DNA of 64,000 nucleotides from Acetobacteraceae bacterium (GTDB taxonomy: Bacteria; Pseudomonadota; Alphaproteobacteria; Acetobacterales; Acetobacteraceae), in assembly GCA_021732665.1 (NCBI GenBank), contig JAKFUL010000008.1:58305-122304 (forward strand), read 5' to 3'. Positions 37,617-48,000 of the stretch are shown here, piece by piece (positions within the stretch are counted from its first letter, which is position 1; each line of letters begins with the position of its first letter). The position numbers were made by a program, and so were the translations under genes. The notes under the pieces were generated by a model, which saw only the letters and a program-made list of their open reading frames with translations, was not told the DNA's origin and ran no database searches.

Positions 37617-38069
37617 TCAGGATTTCTTGCTGTCGAGTGCCGCAAAATCATTGTGGGCAGGCGGTTGAGGGCCGCGATCGGCCAGCTGTCCTCCTGGGGC
37701 GGCGGGAAGTTGGGGTTCACCCTGGCCCCCCGCTGCCAGGGCGAGCGAGGGGTGGCGAAGGCGCGCCGCCCCCCGCACCGCGCGCGCCACGGTGGCCGGA
37801 CCCATAGTCGGGAAAAGCTTGTGCACCAGCGTGGTCTTCAGATCCGCCTTGTCGGCGGCGCCGAAGCCGGTACGCACCGCCGGCGGATGGATGGCGCTGA
37901 CGCTGAGGCCATGGCCGCGCAATTCGCTGTCGATGGCGATGCTGAGATCGTTCACGAAGGCCTTGCTGGCGGCATAGGCGGCGAAATAGGGCGTGGGCCG
38001 GGTGGCGGCGGCGGCCGAGAGATTGACGATACCTTCGCTGGCGCCGGTGATGAGATAGGTTTTGGTCAT
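37617..38069 (-). pseudogene. Short-chain dehydrogenase gene with an internal in-frame deletion
   Basis: The frame (150 codons) begins MTKTYLITGASEGI, the SDR nucleotide site, then jumps straight to VNLSAAAA and YFAAYAASKAF, the catalytic Ser strand and YxxxK. In intact SDRs about 110 residues lie between these motifs, so the cofactor domain is missing. The junction is at the shared Gly-Ile, which hints at deletion between similar sequences. The last ~45 residues are Pro/Gln/Gly-rich and unlike an SDR end, suggesting further decay. AGGAG precedes the ATG by 11-12 bases. A stable oxidoreductase is unlikely. Confidence 0.7.
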
Positions 38070-38217
38070 GGCGGGTGAACTCCTGTGCTGGGTCAGGGGC
38101 CCTGATTGGCCCATGCCGCAGAATTAGGGGATGCCGGTTTGCCGCTGTATCCGTGGCGTCCGGCAGCCTCAGTCTCGCCGGATGCAATGGTGGCGGGTGG
38201 GAGGGCTCACTCCACCA

Positions 38218-38231
38218 TCCGAATATTCGGA
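38218..38231. promoter_or_regulatory. Perfect 14-bp palindrome, possible operator
   Basis: TCCGAATATTCGGA lies in the 300-bp gap between the decayed SDR gene (minus) and the fitA-like gene (plus), next to an AT-rich stretch (38231-38270) that stands out from the surrounding GC. It could be a repressor site left from the SDR promoter. The rest of the gap shows no gene. Confidence 0.4.
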
Positions 38232-38305
38232 CGCCTTTTAACCTACTGATTTTACGATAAAAAACTATTCCGCGCCTGGGGCGACCGGCATGGAGGCCGT
38301 CACCC

Positions 38306-38337
38306 TTGCAGAGCGCAATCAAACGTCCAAATATGAT
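38306..38337 (+). promoter_or_regulatory. Candidate promoter of the toxin-antitoxin pair
   Basis: TTGCAG (38306-38311) and TATGAT (38332-38337) lie 33 bp before the antitoxin start. The 20-bp spacer is longer than ideal, so the -35 assignment is weak; the -10-like element in an AT-rich context is the better part. Confidence 0.3.
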
Positions 38338-38369
38338 AGCACTGCAATCAATCTACGGGAGATGCCATC

Positions 38370-38624
38370 ATGGCCGCCGTCACCATCCGCAACCTCTCCG
38401 AGGAGGCGCATCGCGCCCTGAAACTGCGCGCGGCGCGGCATAATCGAAGTGCGGAGGCCGAAATGCGCGCCATTCTGGAGGCCGCCGTGCGGCCGGAGGG
38501 CAGGCTGCTGCTCGGCACGGCGCTGTCGGAGATGAGCCGGAAGATGGGCCTCACCAATGCCGATATCGAGGCGCTCGAACAGGTCCGCGATGCGCGCCCC
38601 GCTGAACCGATGCGCTTCGAATGA
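38370..38624 (+). CDS. FitA-like ribbon-helix-helix antitoxin
   Basis: This encodes 84 residues. The N-terminal ribbon-helix-helix pattern AAVTIRNLSEEAHRALKLRA (a DNA-binding strand plus helix) and HNRSAEAEMRAILE match FitA/plasmid-stability antitoxins. The C-terminal part, SEMSRKMGLTNADIEALEQVRD, would wrap the toxin. GGGAG precedes the ATG by 6-8 bases. It overlaps the toxin ATG by 4 bp, the standard antitoxin-first arrangement, and is expected to repress its own promoter through a nearby operator. Confidence 0.88.
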   Translation: MAAVTIRNLSEEAHRALKLRAARHNRSAEAEMRAILEAAVRPEGRLLLGTALSEMSRKMGLTNADIEALEQVRDARPAEPMRFE

Positions 38625-39040
38625 TCCTGCTCGACACCAATGTCGTCTCTGAGGCCATCAAACCCCATCCGCACCCATCGGTCCTCGCCTGGCTCGACGC
38701 GCAGGCGGCCGAGACCTTGTTCGTGTCCAGCATCACTGTGGCCGAGCTGCTGTTCGGCATCGGCGTGCTGCCGGACGGGAGGCGCAAAGGGATGCTGGCA
38801 GCGCGGATCGGTGGCTTGCTGGACCAGTTCATCGGCCGCATCCTGTCCTTCGATACCCCCGCGGCGACGCGCTATGCCGATCTCGCGGTGAAAGCGCGCG
38901 CGGCGGGCCAGGGTTTCCCCACGCCTGATGGCTATATCGCCGCGATAGCCGCCGCGCAGGGTTTCGCTGTCGCGTCGCGGGACATGAGTGCATTCAATGC
39001 CGCCGGGCTGGTGGTGATCGATCCCTGGCGGGTAGTGTGA
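38621..39040 (+). CDS. FitB/VapC-type PIN-domain ribonuclease toxin
   Basis: This 139-residue PIN domain has metal-binding acidic residues in MILLDTNVVSE (Asp5), ITVAELLFG (Glu) and TPDGYIAAIA (Asp), plus SRDMSAF near the C-terminus, as in FitB/VapC toxins. These enzymes cleave RNA, often tRNA, unless bound by their antitoxin. It overlaps the antitoxin gene by 4 bp. It is followed 12 bp later by the convergent broken gene, and together they form a low-conservation patch typical of mobile or decaying DNA. Confidence 0.9.
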   Translation: MILLDTNVVSEAIKPHPHPSVLAWLDAQAAETLFVSSITVAELLFGIGVLPDGRRKGMLAARIGGLLDQFIGRILSFDTPAATRYADLAVKARAAGQGFPTPDGYIAAIAAAQGFAVASRDMSAFNAAGLVVIDPWRVV

Positions 39041-39052
39041 CAAAAGACCCGA

Positions 39053-39631
39053 TCAAGATGCCAGGGATTGAGCGCGATCAGCGATGCGCTCAACCTCATC
39101 GCCAACCACACCAAAAACATATTTTTTCCCAAATAGTACAAACGTTTCAGTTTTCGGCTCAACAAGTCGGAAGAGATGGCCGGCTTCAAAGTCAGCAATA
39201 TCGGCATCTTCGACCAGTGGACCAGGGAAAATGTACCCAGCGATATCACCCAGGAGATATTCATCAAGGCGTTCATCAAAGTGCTCAAGAGTATTGCGCA
39301 GTTCACGGTCCTGGATCGGTGAATCATCGCGAATTGCGAAAACCTTTCGGAGCTGCGCCGATCGCGTCCGCGGAAGTGCTTATTTGTTGCTGGAGAAAAA
39401 AAAGCGCGATAACGCAGCCACATGGCCAAGCGCCTCATGGACGCTTGCTACAATCTCCGCTGGGGATTGGGCGGCCGTTACGTGGTGGTTGAAGCGTTCA
39501 AAAGCCGCTTTGGCGCGGCCAGATTCATAGTAAATCGCGTGGGAATAGAACGCAATGTACATAGGATGAACACCATTGTGTTCGGAGACAATTGCGTCGG
39601 CACGTTTTTTTAGGACGAATTTGTCGAGCAT
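39053..39631 (-). pseudogene. Gene of unknown function interrupted by one in-frame TAA
   Basis: Reading down from the ATG at 39631 (GAGGA 6 bases upstream), 83 codons run to a TAA at 39380-39382 after SRFFFSSNK. The same frame then continues for 108 codons to a TGA at 39053-39055, with equally protein-like sequence (AQLRKVFAIRDDSPIQDREL, TLEHFDERLDEYLLGDIAGY, FVLFGKKYVFGVVGDEVERI). So this looks like one ~192-residue protein split by a nonsense mutation. Features include HEALGHVAALS and HFDERLDE. Family not recognised. GC is visibly lower than in neighbours, suggesting acquisition. Read-through or a sequencing error cannot be excluded. Confidence 0.7.
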
Positions 39632-39709
39632 TTCGTGTCCTCATCGGCGATCTTCCGATGCTGCGTGCCATCGAAGAGCATATTGTGATGGTGACACAGG
39701 GATTGCGGC

Positions 39710-41275
39710 CTACTCCCACTCAATAGTCCCCGGCGGCTTCGACGTGATGTCATAAGTCACCCGATTCACCCCCCGCACCTCATTGACGATCCGCCCCGCC
39801 ACCCGCGTCAGAAACTCCATCGAAAATGGAAACACATCCGCCGTCATCCCATCCGTGCTCGTCACCGCCCGCAGCGCGCAGGCCATGTCATAGGTCCGCC
39901 CATCGCCCATTACGCCCACGGTCCGCACCGGCAGCAGCACGGCGAAGGCCTGCCAGATGGCGTCATACAGCCCCGCGGCGCGGATTTCCTCCAGGTAAAT
40001 GGTGTCCACGCGGCGCAGCAGCTCCGCCTTTTCGCGCGTCACCTCGCCCGGAATACGAATGGCCAGGCCCGGCCCCGGGAAGGGATGGCGGCCCACGATC
40101 TCCTCCGGCATGCCCAGCTCCCGCCCCAGCGCCCGCACCTCGTCCTTGAACAGGTCGCGCAGCGGCTCCACCAGCTGCATGCGCATCCAGTCCGGCAGCC
40201 CGCCCACATTGTGGTGGCTCTTGATCGTCACCGAAGGCCCGCCGGTGGCCGAAACGCTTTCTATCACATCGGGGTAGAGTGTGCCCTGGGCCAAAAAGTC
40301 CGCGCCGCCCAGCTTGGCCTGCTCGGCCTCGAACACCTCGATGAACAGCCGGCCGATGGTTTTGCGCTTCACCTCCGGGTCGGTCACGCCCGAGAGCTGG
40401 CCGAGGAACAGCTCCGAGGCATCGACATGCACCAGCTTGATGTTGAAGCGGTCGCGGAAGGTCGCCACCACCTGCTCGCTCTCATTGGCGCGCATCAGGC
40501 CGTGATCGACATAGATGCAGGTCAGCTGCTCGCCGATCGCCTCATGGATCAGCACCGCGGCGACCGAGGAATCGACGCCACCGGACAGGCCACACACCAC
40601 GCGCCCCTGCCCCACCTGCGCCCGGATGCGGGCCACCGCCTGGGCGCGATAGGCGCCCATGGTCCAGTCGCCCTGGCAGCCGCAGACATCATGGGTGAAA
40701 TTGCGCAGCAGTGCCGCGCCATGGGGCGTGTGCACCACCTCGGGGTGGAACATGGTGCCGTAGGTGCGGCGCTCGTCATTGGCGATCAGCGCGAAGGGCG
40801 CGCCCTCGCTCTCAGCCACCACGCGAAAGCCCGGCGGCAGCACAGTGATGCGGTCGCCATGGCTCATCCACACCGTCTCGCGGGCACCCACCGCCCAGAC
40901 GCCATGGGTCAGCGCGCATTCACCCGTCACGTCCACCACGGCGCGGCCGAATTCACGGGCATGGCCGCCCTCCACCACGCCGCCGAGCTGCGCCGCCAGC
41001 GTCTGCTGGCCGTAGCAGATGCCCAGGATGGGCAGGCCCATGCCGAAGACTTCCGCCGGCGCGCGCGGGCTTTCGCCCTCCGTCACGCTCGCCGGCCCGC
41101 CGGAGAAGATCACCCCGCGCGGATTGAACCCCGCGATGCGCCCGCCATCCGCCTTGTTGTAGGGCCAGACCTCGCAATAGACGCCGCTTTCGCGCACCCG
41201 GCGCGCGATGAGCTGCGTCACCTGGCTCCCGAAATCGAGGATGAGGATGCGGTCTTGGGTCGAGCTGGGTTCCAT
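39710..41275 (-). CDS. guaA: GMP synthase (glutamine-hydrolysing) GuaA
   Basis: This 521-residue protein is of usual length. The N-terminal class I glutamine amidotransferase has [19 protein letters not shown], the nucleophile Cys87 in GICYGQQ, and the His/Glu of MFHPEVVHT. The ATP pyrophosphatase loop is [14 protein letters not shown], followed by the dimerisation domain ending GTIEWE. It converts XMP to GMP in purine synthesis. The ATG at 41275 is chosen because it starts the normal family N-terminus; GTG codons 15-18 bases upstream are less likely. It is downstream of the DUF2461 gene with 30 bp between. Confidence 0.97.
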   Translation of the reverse strand: MEPSSTQDRILILDFGSQVTQLIARRVRESGVYCEVWPYNKADGGRIAGFNPRGVIFSGGPASVTEGESPRAPAEVFGMGLPILGICYGQQTLAAQLGGVVEGGHAREFGRAVVDVTGECALTHGVWAVGARETVWMSHGDRITVLPPGFRVVAESEGAPFALIANDERRTYGTMFHPEVVHTPHGAALLRNFTHDVCGCQGDWTMGAYRAQAVARIRAQVGQGRVVCGLSGGVDSSVAAVLIHEAIGEQLTCIYVDHGLMRANESEQVVATFRDRFNIKLVHVDASELFLGQLSGVTDPEVKRKTIGRLFIEVFEAEQAKLGGADFLAQGTLYPDVIESVSATGGPSVTIKSHHNVGGLPDWMRMQLVEPLRDLFKDEVRALGRELGMPEEIVGRHPFPGPGLAIRIPGEVTREKAELLRRVDTIYLEEIRAAGLYDAIWQAFAVLLPVRTVGVMGDGRTYDMACALRAVTSTDGMTADVFPFSMEFLTRVAGRIVNEVRGVNRVTYDITSKPPGTIEWE

Positions 41276-41305
41276 GGCGGCTTTCACCACAAAGGGCGCG
41301 TCGCT

Positions 41306-41995
41306 TCAACCGCGGGCGGGGCCCCTGGCACCATGCAGCGCCCGCCAGCCCCATTCCAGCAGCGGCAGGCCGATGCGGGTAAAGGCCAGCACGCGCTCCA
41401 CCAGCGCGGGCTCATACATCTGCGCCAGTGTCAGCGGCTGGCGGATCACGAGGTGGCGCAGTTTCAGCGCCTCGGCCAGGGCCGCGTGTTCGGGGGCGTC
41501 GAAGCCCTTGGGCAGGCGGGTCAGCGCCTCCTCGCGCGAGAGCGCGTGGCCGAGCTTCGCCAATCCCGCCTCGATCGCCTGCCAGGCCTTGGGCTGGCGC
41601 ACCATCGCCTGGCGCAGCGTGGCGAGATCGGCGGGTTCGGGGCTGTAGAAGCCCATCGCCATCAGCCCATCGATGGGGGTGATGTGGACATAGAGGATCC
41701 CGCGCGCCTTGCGCGTGCCATCGCGTGAGAGGATGGCGCCGGCATTGGTCTTGTAGGGGCTCTTGTCGGCGGCGAAGCGGACATCGCGGTTGATCCTGAA
41801 GATCGAGGTTTTTCCGCTCCCGGTCAGCGGGACGTCATGAGCGGCGAAGGCCAGCGCCAGCGCCTCGACCAAAGCGGCCAGCGGCGCCCTCACCTCGGTT
41901 TCGTATTCCGTCTTGTGGGCCAGAAACCACTCGCGGTTGTTGTTCGCCGCCAGCCCGAGCTGGAACTGCGTGGTGGCGGCGGAAAAGCCGCTCAT
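41306..41995 (-). CDS. DUF2461 (TIGR02453) family protein
   Basis: This encodes 229 residues. The family pattern is clear: NNNREWFLAHKTEYETEVRAP near the N-terminus, KTSIFRINRDVRFAADKSPYK (start of the core) and GILYVHITPIDG. Function is unknown, although the fold is widespread in bacteria and fungi. It overlaps the gentisate-dioxygenase-like gene (ATGA) and precedes guaA by 30 bp, so all three are probably one transcript. Confidence 0.88.
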   Translation of the reverse strand: MSGFSAATTQFQLGLAANNNREWFLAHKTEYETEVRAPLAALVEALALAFAAHDVPLTGSGKTSIFRINRDVRFAADKSPYKTNAGAILSRDGTRKARGILYVHITPIDGLMAMGFYSPEPADLATLRQAMVRQPKAWQAIEAGLAKLGHALSREEALTRLPKGFDAPEHAALAEALKLRHLVIRQPLTLAQMYEPALVERVLAFTRIGLPLLEWGWRALHGARGPARG

Positions 41996-43035
41996 GCCGC
42001 CCGGTACAGCCCCAGCTTCTCCTGCGCCGCGCGATCGGAATAGCCGAACAGCACCAGCTCGCTGCCCGCCTCCAGCACCAGCTCGGCCCAGCTCGGCACC
42101 ACCAGCAGGTCGCGCCGGGCGAGGTCATGCGCCACGCCATTGATCACCGCCCGGCCATGGCCCTCGACCACCACGAAGATCGTGCCATCGGTCGCGCGGC
42201 GCGGCGTGGTGCGAAACCCCGCCGGCAGCAGCCGCACATGGGCGGAGATGGTCGGCATCACCGGCCCGCCATCGGCGGGGTTGCGGAATTCCAGCGCGTG
42301 GCCCAGCGCCGGGTCAGGCGCCTCGCCGCGCGCCATCGCGTCCAGGCTCTCGCGCCATTCGCCATAGGGGTAGTGGAACAGCGGCTGGGCCTGTGGCCGT
42401 CGGGCGGCGCTGCTGCCGGTGAAGGGCCGCAGGTTGCGGCCATACCGCGCCGTGGTATCGCCGGGGGCGGCGGTGGCGGGATGCTCGCCCCCCATGCGCT
42501 CGGCGAAACTCGCGGCGTAGAAGCGCACTGTGGGGATATCCAGCCCGTCCAGCCAGATCATCGGCGCGGCGCTGTCATTGCCATGGTCGTGCCATTGCCA
42601 GTTCGGCGTCAGCACGAGGTCGAAGGGGCGCATCACCGCGCGCTCGCCATCCACGGCGGTATGGGCACCCTCGCCTTCCATCACGAAGCGCAGCGCGGAT
42701 TGGGTGTGGCGGTGGCAGGGCGCCACTTCGCCGGGCAGGATCAGCTGCAACCCGGCATAGAGGCTGTTGGTGGCGGCCGAACTGCCGGGCAGGCCAGGGT
42801 TTTCCAGGATCAGCACCCGGCGCTCCGCCTGCGCGGCCGAGATCATGTCGCCGGCGCGCAGCAGATAGTCGCGGGCCTGGGCGTACCCCCATTTCCAGGG
42901 CTGCGCCGTGGTGGCGGGGGTGGGGGTCACCAGCGCATGCAGCACCTCCCACAAGGGATAGAGGCTGTGCGGCCGCATTTCGGTGTAAAGCGCTTCGAGC
43001 CGCGCGCGCTGCTCATTGGGCTGGTGGGTGTCCAT
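41992..43035 (-). CDS. Bicupin dioxygenase, gentisate 1,2-dioxygenase-like
   Basis: This encodes 347 residues with two cupin domains. The N-terminal one holds the metal site GEVAPCHRHTQSALRFVMEG (His-x-His ... Glu/His) with NWQWHDHGN supplying the second-motif His. The C-terminal cupin (about 250-335) has lost most metal ligands, as is usual in this family. LYPLWEVLHALV and IWLDGLDIP are family-typical. Gentisate dioxygenases open gentisate to maleylpyruvate, but relatives act on hydroxynaphthoate or salicylate. No maleylpyruvate isomerase is nearby, so the substrate is uncertain. Confidence 0.85.
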   Translation of the reverse strand: MDTHQPNEQRARLEALYTEMRPHSLYPLWEVLHALVTPTPATTAQPWKWGYAQARDYLLRAGDMISAAQAERRVLILENPGLPGSSAATNSLYAGLQLILPGEVAPCHRHTQSALRFVMEGEGAHTAVDGERAVMRPFDLVLTPNWQWHDHGNDSAAPMIWLDGLDIPTVRFYAASFAERMGGEHPATAAPGDTTARYGRNLRPFTGSSAARRPQAQPLFHYPYGEWRESLDAMARGEAPDPALGHALEFRNPADGGPVMPTISAHVRLLPAGFRTTPRRATDGTIFVVVEGHGRAVINGVAHDLARRDLLVVPSWAELVLEAGSELVLFGYSDRAAQEKLGLYRAA

Positions 43036-43078
43036 GCCCCAAGGCTAGGCCAGCCGGAGCGGGGCTGGAAGCGTCAAC

Positions 43079-43366
43079 TCAGCAATAGCCGAGGGTTTCC
43101 AGCGCCGGGGCGATCTCACGCTCGACGAGCGCGAAGGCTGGGAGCATGGCATCGCCGTTTTCCCGCGCCGCCGCCTCCAGCCCCGCCAGGGCGGAGGCAA
43201 GCCCGGTCAGGCCGAAATTCGCCGCCAACCCGCGCAGCGCATGGGCATGCTCACGCGCTCTTTCGCGATGGGCATGGCCGATGGCCAGGCGAAGCTGCGG
43301 CACGCGCTCGCACAGCTCGTCGCCGCAGAGGCGGGCAATCGCAGGGGGAATGCTCAGCTGGTTCAT
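43079..43366 (-). CDS. Hpt-domain phosphotransfer protein
   Basis: This 95-residue all-helical protein has the histidine phosphotransfer motif EHAHALRGLAANFGL (phospho-His42; family pattern HxLKGxAxxxG). The start is the ATG at 43366; longer starts add sequence unlike the domain and no ribosome site is strong. Hpt proteins shuttle phosphate between hybrid kinases and response regulators. None of these partners is in the window, so it is an orphan. It follows the dioxygenase start by 43 bp with the same orientation. Confidence 0.75.
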   Translation of the reverse strand: MNQLSIPPAIARLCGDELCERVPQLRLAIGHAHRERAREHAHALRGLAANFGLTGLASALAGLEAAARENGDAMLPAFALVEREIAPALETLGYC

Positions 43367-43716
43367 GACGAAAGTCTTGCCCCAAAAATGTGTCTTCATC
43401 CAAAACACAGATGCGTGACCCACAGAAGCGTGAGAGTTGCACGCTCTTGATCAACGCCTTAGGCCAAAATTAGTTGCAGAGAGGGCGAATTTCCACCCAC
43501 CTACGGTTGCATGACGCTTTTCTTAACCGTTTTTGCCCGTCCGCCCCCGGCCCGGGCGGCCCGACTTGCTCTCGCCCCGCCTGGGTGCGATGTTCCCGCC
43601 CGCTCCACAAGGCATCGAAACGAGCGCATCCATAAGCCCGGGCGACCGCGCCGGGCCCCACCGGGCCGTCAGCGACGGCTCACCAGAAGCAGCGCGCCCG
43701 AAGGGCGGCATGAGGA
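43367..43716. other. 350-bp divergent intergenic region between the Hpt gene and icd
   Basis: No convincing gene is seen. The region near 43460-43540 is less GC-rich than its surroundings (AAAATTAGTTGCA, TTTTCTTAACCGTTTTTG) and probably contains the promoters of the divergent Hpt and icd genes. I cannot assign -35/-10 boxes with confidence. Confidence 0.4.
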
Positions 43717-43722
43717 ATGGCA

Positions 43723-44940
43723 ATGGCAAAGATCAAGGTGAAAACCCCCGTCGTCGAGATGGACGGGGATGAGATGACGCGAATCATCTGGGCGTTCATC
43801 AAGGAAAAGCTGATCCACCCCTATCTCGACATCGACCTGAAATACTACGATCTCGGCGTCGAGTATCGCGACCAGACCGATGACCAGGTCACCATCGATG
43901 CCGCCAATGCCACCAAGCTCTATGGCGTGGGCGTGAAATGCGCGACCATCACCCCCGACGAGGCCCGGGTGAAGGAATTCAACCTGAAGAAGATGTGGCG
44001 CAGCCCGAACGGCACCATCCGCAACATCCTCGACGGCACGATCTTCCGCGAGCCGATCATCTGCAGGAATGTGCCGCGCCTGGTGCCGCATTGGTCCAAG
44101 CCCATCGTGGTCGGCCGGCATGCCTTCGGCGACATCTACCGTTCGGTGGAAGCCAAGATCCCCGGCGCGGGCCGCGTCTCGATGACCTACACCCCGGCCG
44201 ACGGCTCGCCCGCGGTCGAGATGGGCGGCTTCGACTTCCCGGCCACCGGCGGCGTGGCCATGGGGATGCACAACCTCAACGCCTCGATCGAGGGCTTCGC
44301 CCGCGCCAGCCTGAACTACGGGCTGAGCCGCAATTTCTCGGTCTATTTCAGCCACAAGAACACGATCCTGAAGGCCTATGACGGCTCCTTCAAGGATATC
44401 TTCCGCCACGTCTACGACACCGAATTCAAGTCGCGCTTCGAGGCCGCCGGCCTGACCTACGAAGACCGCCTGATCGACGACATGGTGGCCTCGGCGCTGA
44501 AATGGGAAGGCGGCTATGTCTGGGCCTGCAAGAACTATGATGGCGACGTGCAGTCGGACATCGTGGCGCAGGGCTTCGGCAGCCTCGGCCTGATGACCTC
44601 GGTGCTGCTCTCCCCCGACGGCAACACGGTGGAATCCGAGGCCGCGCACGGCACGGTCACGCGCCACTACCGCGAGCACCAGAAGGGCCGCGAGACCTCG
44701 ACCAACCCCATCGCCAGCATCTACGCCTGGACGCGTGGCCTGGCGTATCGGGGCAAGTTCGACGGAACGCCGGATGTGACCGGCTTTGCCAACGCGCTGG
44801 AAGCGGTCTGCGTCGAGACGGTGGAAGCGGGCGACATGACCAAGGACCTGGCCGTGCTGATCAGCAAGGACCAGCCCTACCTCTCCACCCAGGCCTTCCT
44901 GGCCAAGCTGGACGAAAACCTGAAGAAGAAGATGGCCTGA
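43723..44940 (+). CDS. icd: NADP-dependent isocitrate dehydrogenase (eukaryotic-type subfamily)
   Basis: This 405-residue protein starts [20 protein letters not shown], the hallmark of the type II NADP-IDH found in alphaproteobacteria and mitochondria. Substrate-binding [19 protein letters not shown] (substrate loop) and the Asp-rich metal region [12 protein letters not shown] and [18 protein letters not shown] are intact. It oxidises isocitrate to 2-oxoglutarate in the TCA cycle. TGAGGA gives better spacing to the second ATG (43723) than to the first (43717), so the former is chosen. A strong hairpin follows the stop by 7 bp. Confidence 0.95.
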   Translation: MAKIKVKTPVVEMDGDEMTRIIWAFIKEKLIHPYLDIDLKYYDLGVEYRDQTDDQVTIDAANATKLYGVGVKCATITPDEARVKEFNLKKMWRSPNGTIRNILDGTIFREPIICRNVPRLVPHWSKPIVVGRHAFGDIYRSVEAKIPGAGRVSMTYTPADGSPAVEMGGFDFPATGGVAMGMHNLNASIEGFARASLNYGLSRNFSVYFSHKNTILKAYDGSFKDIFRHVYDTEFKSRFEAAGLTYEDRLIDDMVASALKWEGGYVWACKNYDGDVQSDIVAQGFGSLGLMTSVLLSPDGNTVESEAAHGTVTRHYREHQKGRETSTNPIASIYAWTRGLAYRGKFDGTPDVTGFANALEAVCVETVEAGDMTKDLAVLISKDQPYLSTQAFLAKLDENLKKKMA

Positions 44941-44947
44941 TACGCCT

Positions 44948-44972
44948 CGGGCCGTGGGCTTCCCACGGCCCG
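44948..44972 (+). terminator. Terminator-like hairpin after icd
   Basis: CGGGCCGTGGG and CCCACGGCCCG form a perfect 11-bp stem with a CTT loop, 7 bp after the icd stop codon. There is no clear T-run after it, so termination could be rho-assisted. Confidence 0.6.
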
Positions 44973-45073
44973 ATGACAGGCTTCACCGTTTCGCAACGCT
45001 ACCGACGCCGACCTGACACGGGCCGATCATGAAGGGCTGGTAAAGCGCACTCCACAATCATCCGGGGTTCGCC

Positions 45074-48000
45074 ATGTCCTTCAGCACCAGTTTTCCCATC
45101 GACTTCACCGGCTTCAACGGCTCGGGCTTTCAGCCCACACCCGGCGCGGGCCAGCTCGATTCGGATCTCTGGCGTATCCAGGGCTTCAACGGCACCAGCA
45201 GCACCGGCGAACCCCTGCCGGCCGGCAACTCCGATGCCGTTTTGGATTATGGCGAATCGATCACCGGCACCAGCGACTGGGCCCGCGGCGTCCTTTCGGG
45301 CGATCCGAGCACGGCCGGTGTCTATGCCGTCAATACCGGTGTGCCCGCTCTGGGCACCGCCTTCGTCATCCAGCCCACCGGCGCCGAATTCGGCACCACC
45401 CCCGGCACCATCACGCTGCGCGCGCAATACACCGGCGCCCAGGCGCTCTCATCCTTCTCATTCGATTACGACGGGGTGTTCCGCAACAACGCGGACCGGT
45501 CGGTGGCGGTGAACTTCTCCTACGCCGTCTCCAGCGCGGCCAGCCAGCCGGCCAGCTTCTCCGCCAACGTCGCCGCACTCGGCTTCACCACACCGCTGGC
45601 GTTGACCACGGGCGCGGGCTGGACGCAGCAGGCGCTCGACGCCCAGATCATCACCGCCGCCGTCAATCAGAACGATTACATCTTCCTGCGCTGGTCGATC
45701 GGCGACAATGGCGGCTCGGGCAGCCGCGACGAGGTCGGCTTCGACAACATCCTCCTCAGCACCGGCGGCGCGCCCACGCCGACCATCGGCATCACCCCCG
45801 CCAGCATCAGCCTCAGCGAGGGCAATAGCGGCACCACCCCATACGCCTTCACCATCAGCCGAAGCGGCACGGCACCTGGCGATGCCACCATCGCCGTCAC
45901 CTTCGCCGCGGGCTCGGCCGGCTTCGACGGCGCCGACCCGGTCTCCATCACCTTGGGCGGCGTGACCGTGCCGGGCCTCTCGCTGGGCTCGTCCTTCAAC
46001 GTGACGCTGGCCGGCGCGCAAACCTCGGTCGATGTCGTGGTCAATATCCGTGGCGACGTGGTTGCCGAGGCCGATGACGTCTTCACCCTCAGCCTGGGCG
46101 CCGCCCCCACGGGCTATGCGCTGGCCGGCGCCACCGCCAGCGGCACGGTGCTCAATGACGAGCTGACGCTCACCGCCATCTCCGCCATCCAGGGCTCCGG
46201 CACCGCCTCGCCGCTCGTCGGCAACACCGTCACCATCGAGGGCGTGGTGACCGGCGACTACCAGAACGGCGATGCCGACACCGGCCGCAACCTGCAAGGC
46301 TTCTACGTCCAGATGATCACCGGGGACGGTAATGCCGCCACCTCCGACGGCATCTTCGTCTTCCAGACCGACGGCACGTCGCTGCCGATCACCAATGTCA
46401 ATGTCGGCGACATCGTGCGCATCACCGGCGTGGTGGCCGAATCCTTCAACGAGACGCAGCTCACCGTCGCCAATTCCGCCACCGGCATCGCCGTCACCTC
46501 CGCCGGCGCCTATACCCCCGCCCAGGTGATCAGCGATTTCGCGCTGGCGGTGAACCTGCCCGCCGCCGGCACCGTCACCGCCGCCGGCCGCGTGCTGCCG
46601 AACCTCGAATTCGCCGAGGGCATGCTGATCAGCCTGCCGCAGGTGCTGACCATCACCGAGGCCTTCAACGCCGACCGCTTCGGCGAGGTCCGCGTGGCCC
46701 AGGGCGGCCAGCAGGTGCAGTTCAGCCAGACCGACGCCCCCGACGCCACCAACTACGCCGCCTACCTCAACCAGCTCGGCGCCCGTTCGCTGCTCATCGA
46801 TGACGGGCTGAACGTGCAGAACCCCAACCCCATCACCTTCCTGGGCACTCCGCTGACCACGGCCGGCGCGCCGCAGATCGGCGACGCCATCCAGGGCCTG
46901 GTCGGCAATCTGGGCTATGGCTTCAATGAATACCGGCTGCAGGCCGCCAACAGCCCGGCGATCATCGACAACCAGCCGCGCGAAGCGGCGCCGGGCCGCG
47001 ATGGCGGCGACCTCAAGCTGGTCTCGACCAACCTGCTGAACTACTTCACCACCATCGACAACAACACCAACAACACCGGCCCGGGCAACGCCTTCGAAGC
47101 GCGCGGCGCCAACAACGCCGCCGAACTCGCCCGCCAGACGCAGAAGCTCTACACCGCGCTCACCGCGCTCGACGCCGACCTGATGGTGGTCAATGAGCTG
47201 GAGAATAACGGCTTCGGCGCCGGCAGCGCCATCCAGACGCTGGTCGATGGCTTCAACACCGCGCTCGGCGCGCCCGGCCGCTGGGGCTTCGTCGACCCCG
47301 GCGTCACCTATCTCGGCGGCGACGCGATCAAGGTCTCCATCCTCTACCGCACCGACCGCCTCGCCATCGCCACCGGCACCACCGTGCAGGTGCTCGATGA
47401 CAGCGACGTCCCCGGCCTGATCACGGCCGGCCTGCTGCCCGACAATTTTCTCTCGCAAAGCACCGTGGGCGGCGTGTTCAACGGCGTGAACACCAGCCGC
47501 GCCGTGCTGGTGACCAGCTTCGAGCAGCTCGGCACCGGCGAGGTCTTCACCGTGGCCGCGTTGCACAACAAGTCGAAATCCGGCATCGGCACCGGCGCGG
47601 ATGCCGATGCGCTGGATGGCGCGGGCAACTGGGACAATCAGCGCAGCCTGGCCACCCAGGCGGTGGACGCCTTCCTGAGATCCAACCCCACCGGCACCGC
47701 CGACCCCGACCGGATCCTGATGGGCGACTTCAACGCCTATGCCCAGGAAACGCCGATCACGAACCTGACCGATGCCGGCTACATCAACCTGATCGACAAC
47801 AAGATCGGCAACGCCACCGCCGCCTCCTATGTCTTCGACGCGCAGAAGGGCTATCTCGACTACGCCATCTCCACCGCCTCGCTGCTGCCCCATGTGAAGG
47901 GTGTCGAGGAATGGCGGTTGAATTCGCCCGAATTCGACGGCATCGACTACAACACCGATTTCGGGCGCCCCACCGGCGTCTTCGACGGCACGCTGCCCAA

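Noticed and set aside
39037..39530. Overlapping plus-strand frames of ~150 codons opposite the broken gene
   Set aside because: The minus-strand reading continues across a single stop with convincing protein sequence; the plus-strand frames are Ser/Arg or Gln/His-rich noise.
44973..44985. ATGACAG resembling half of a Pho box upstream of the nuclease gene
   Set aside because: Only one half-site matches; the expected second half 11 bases away does not, so phosphate regulation cannot be claimed from sequence.
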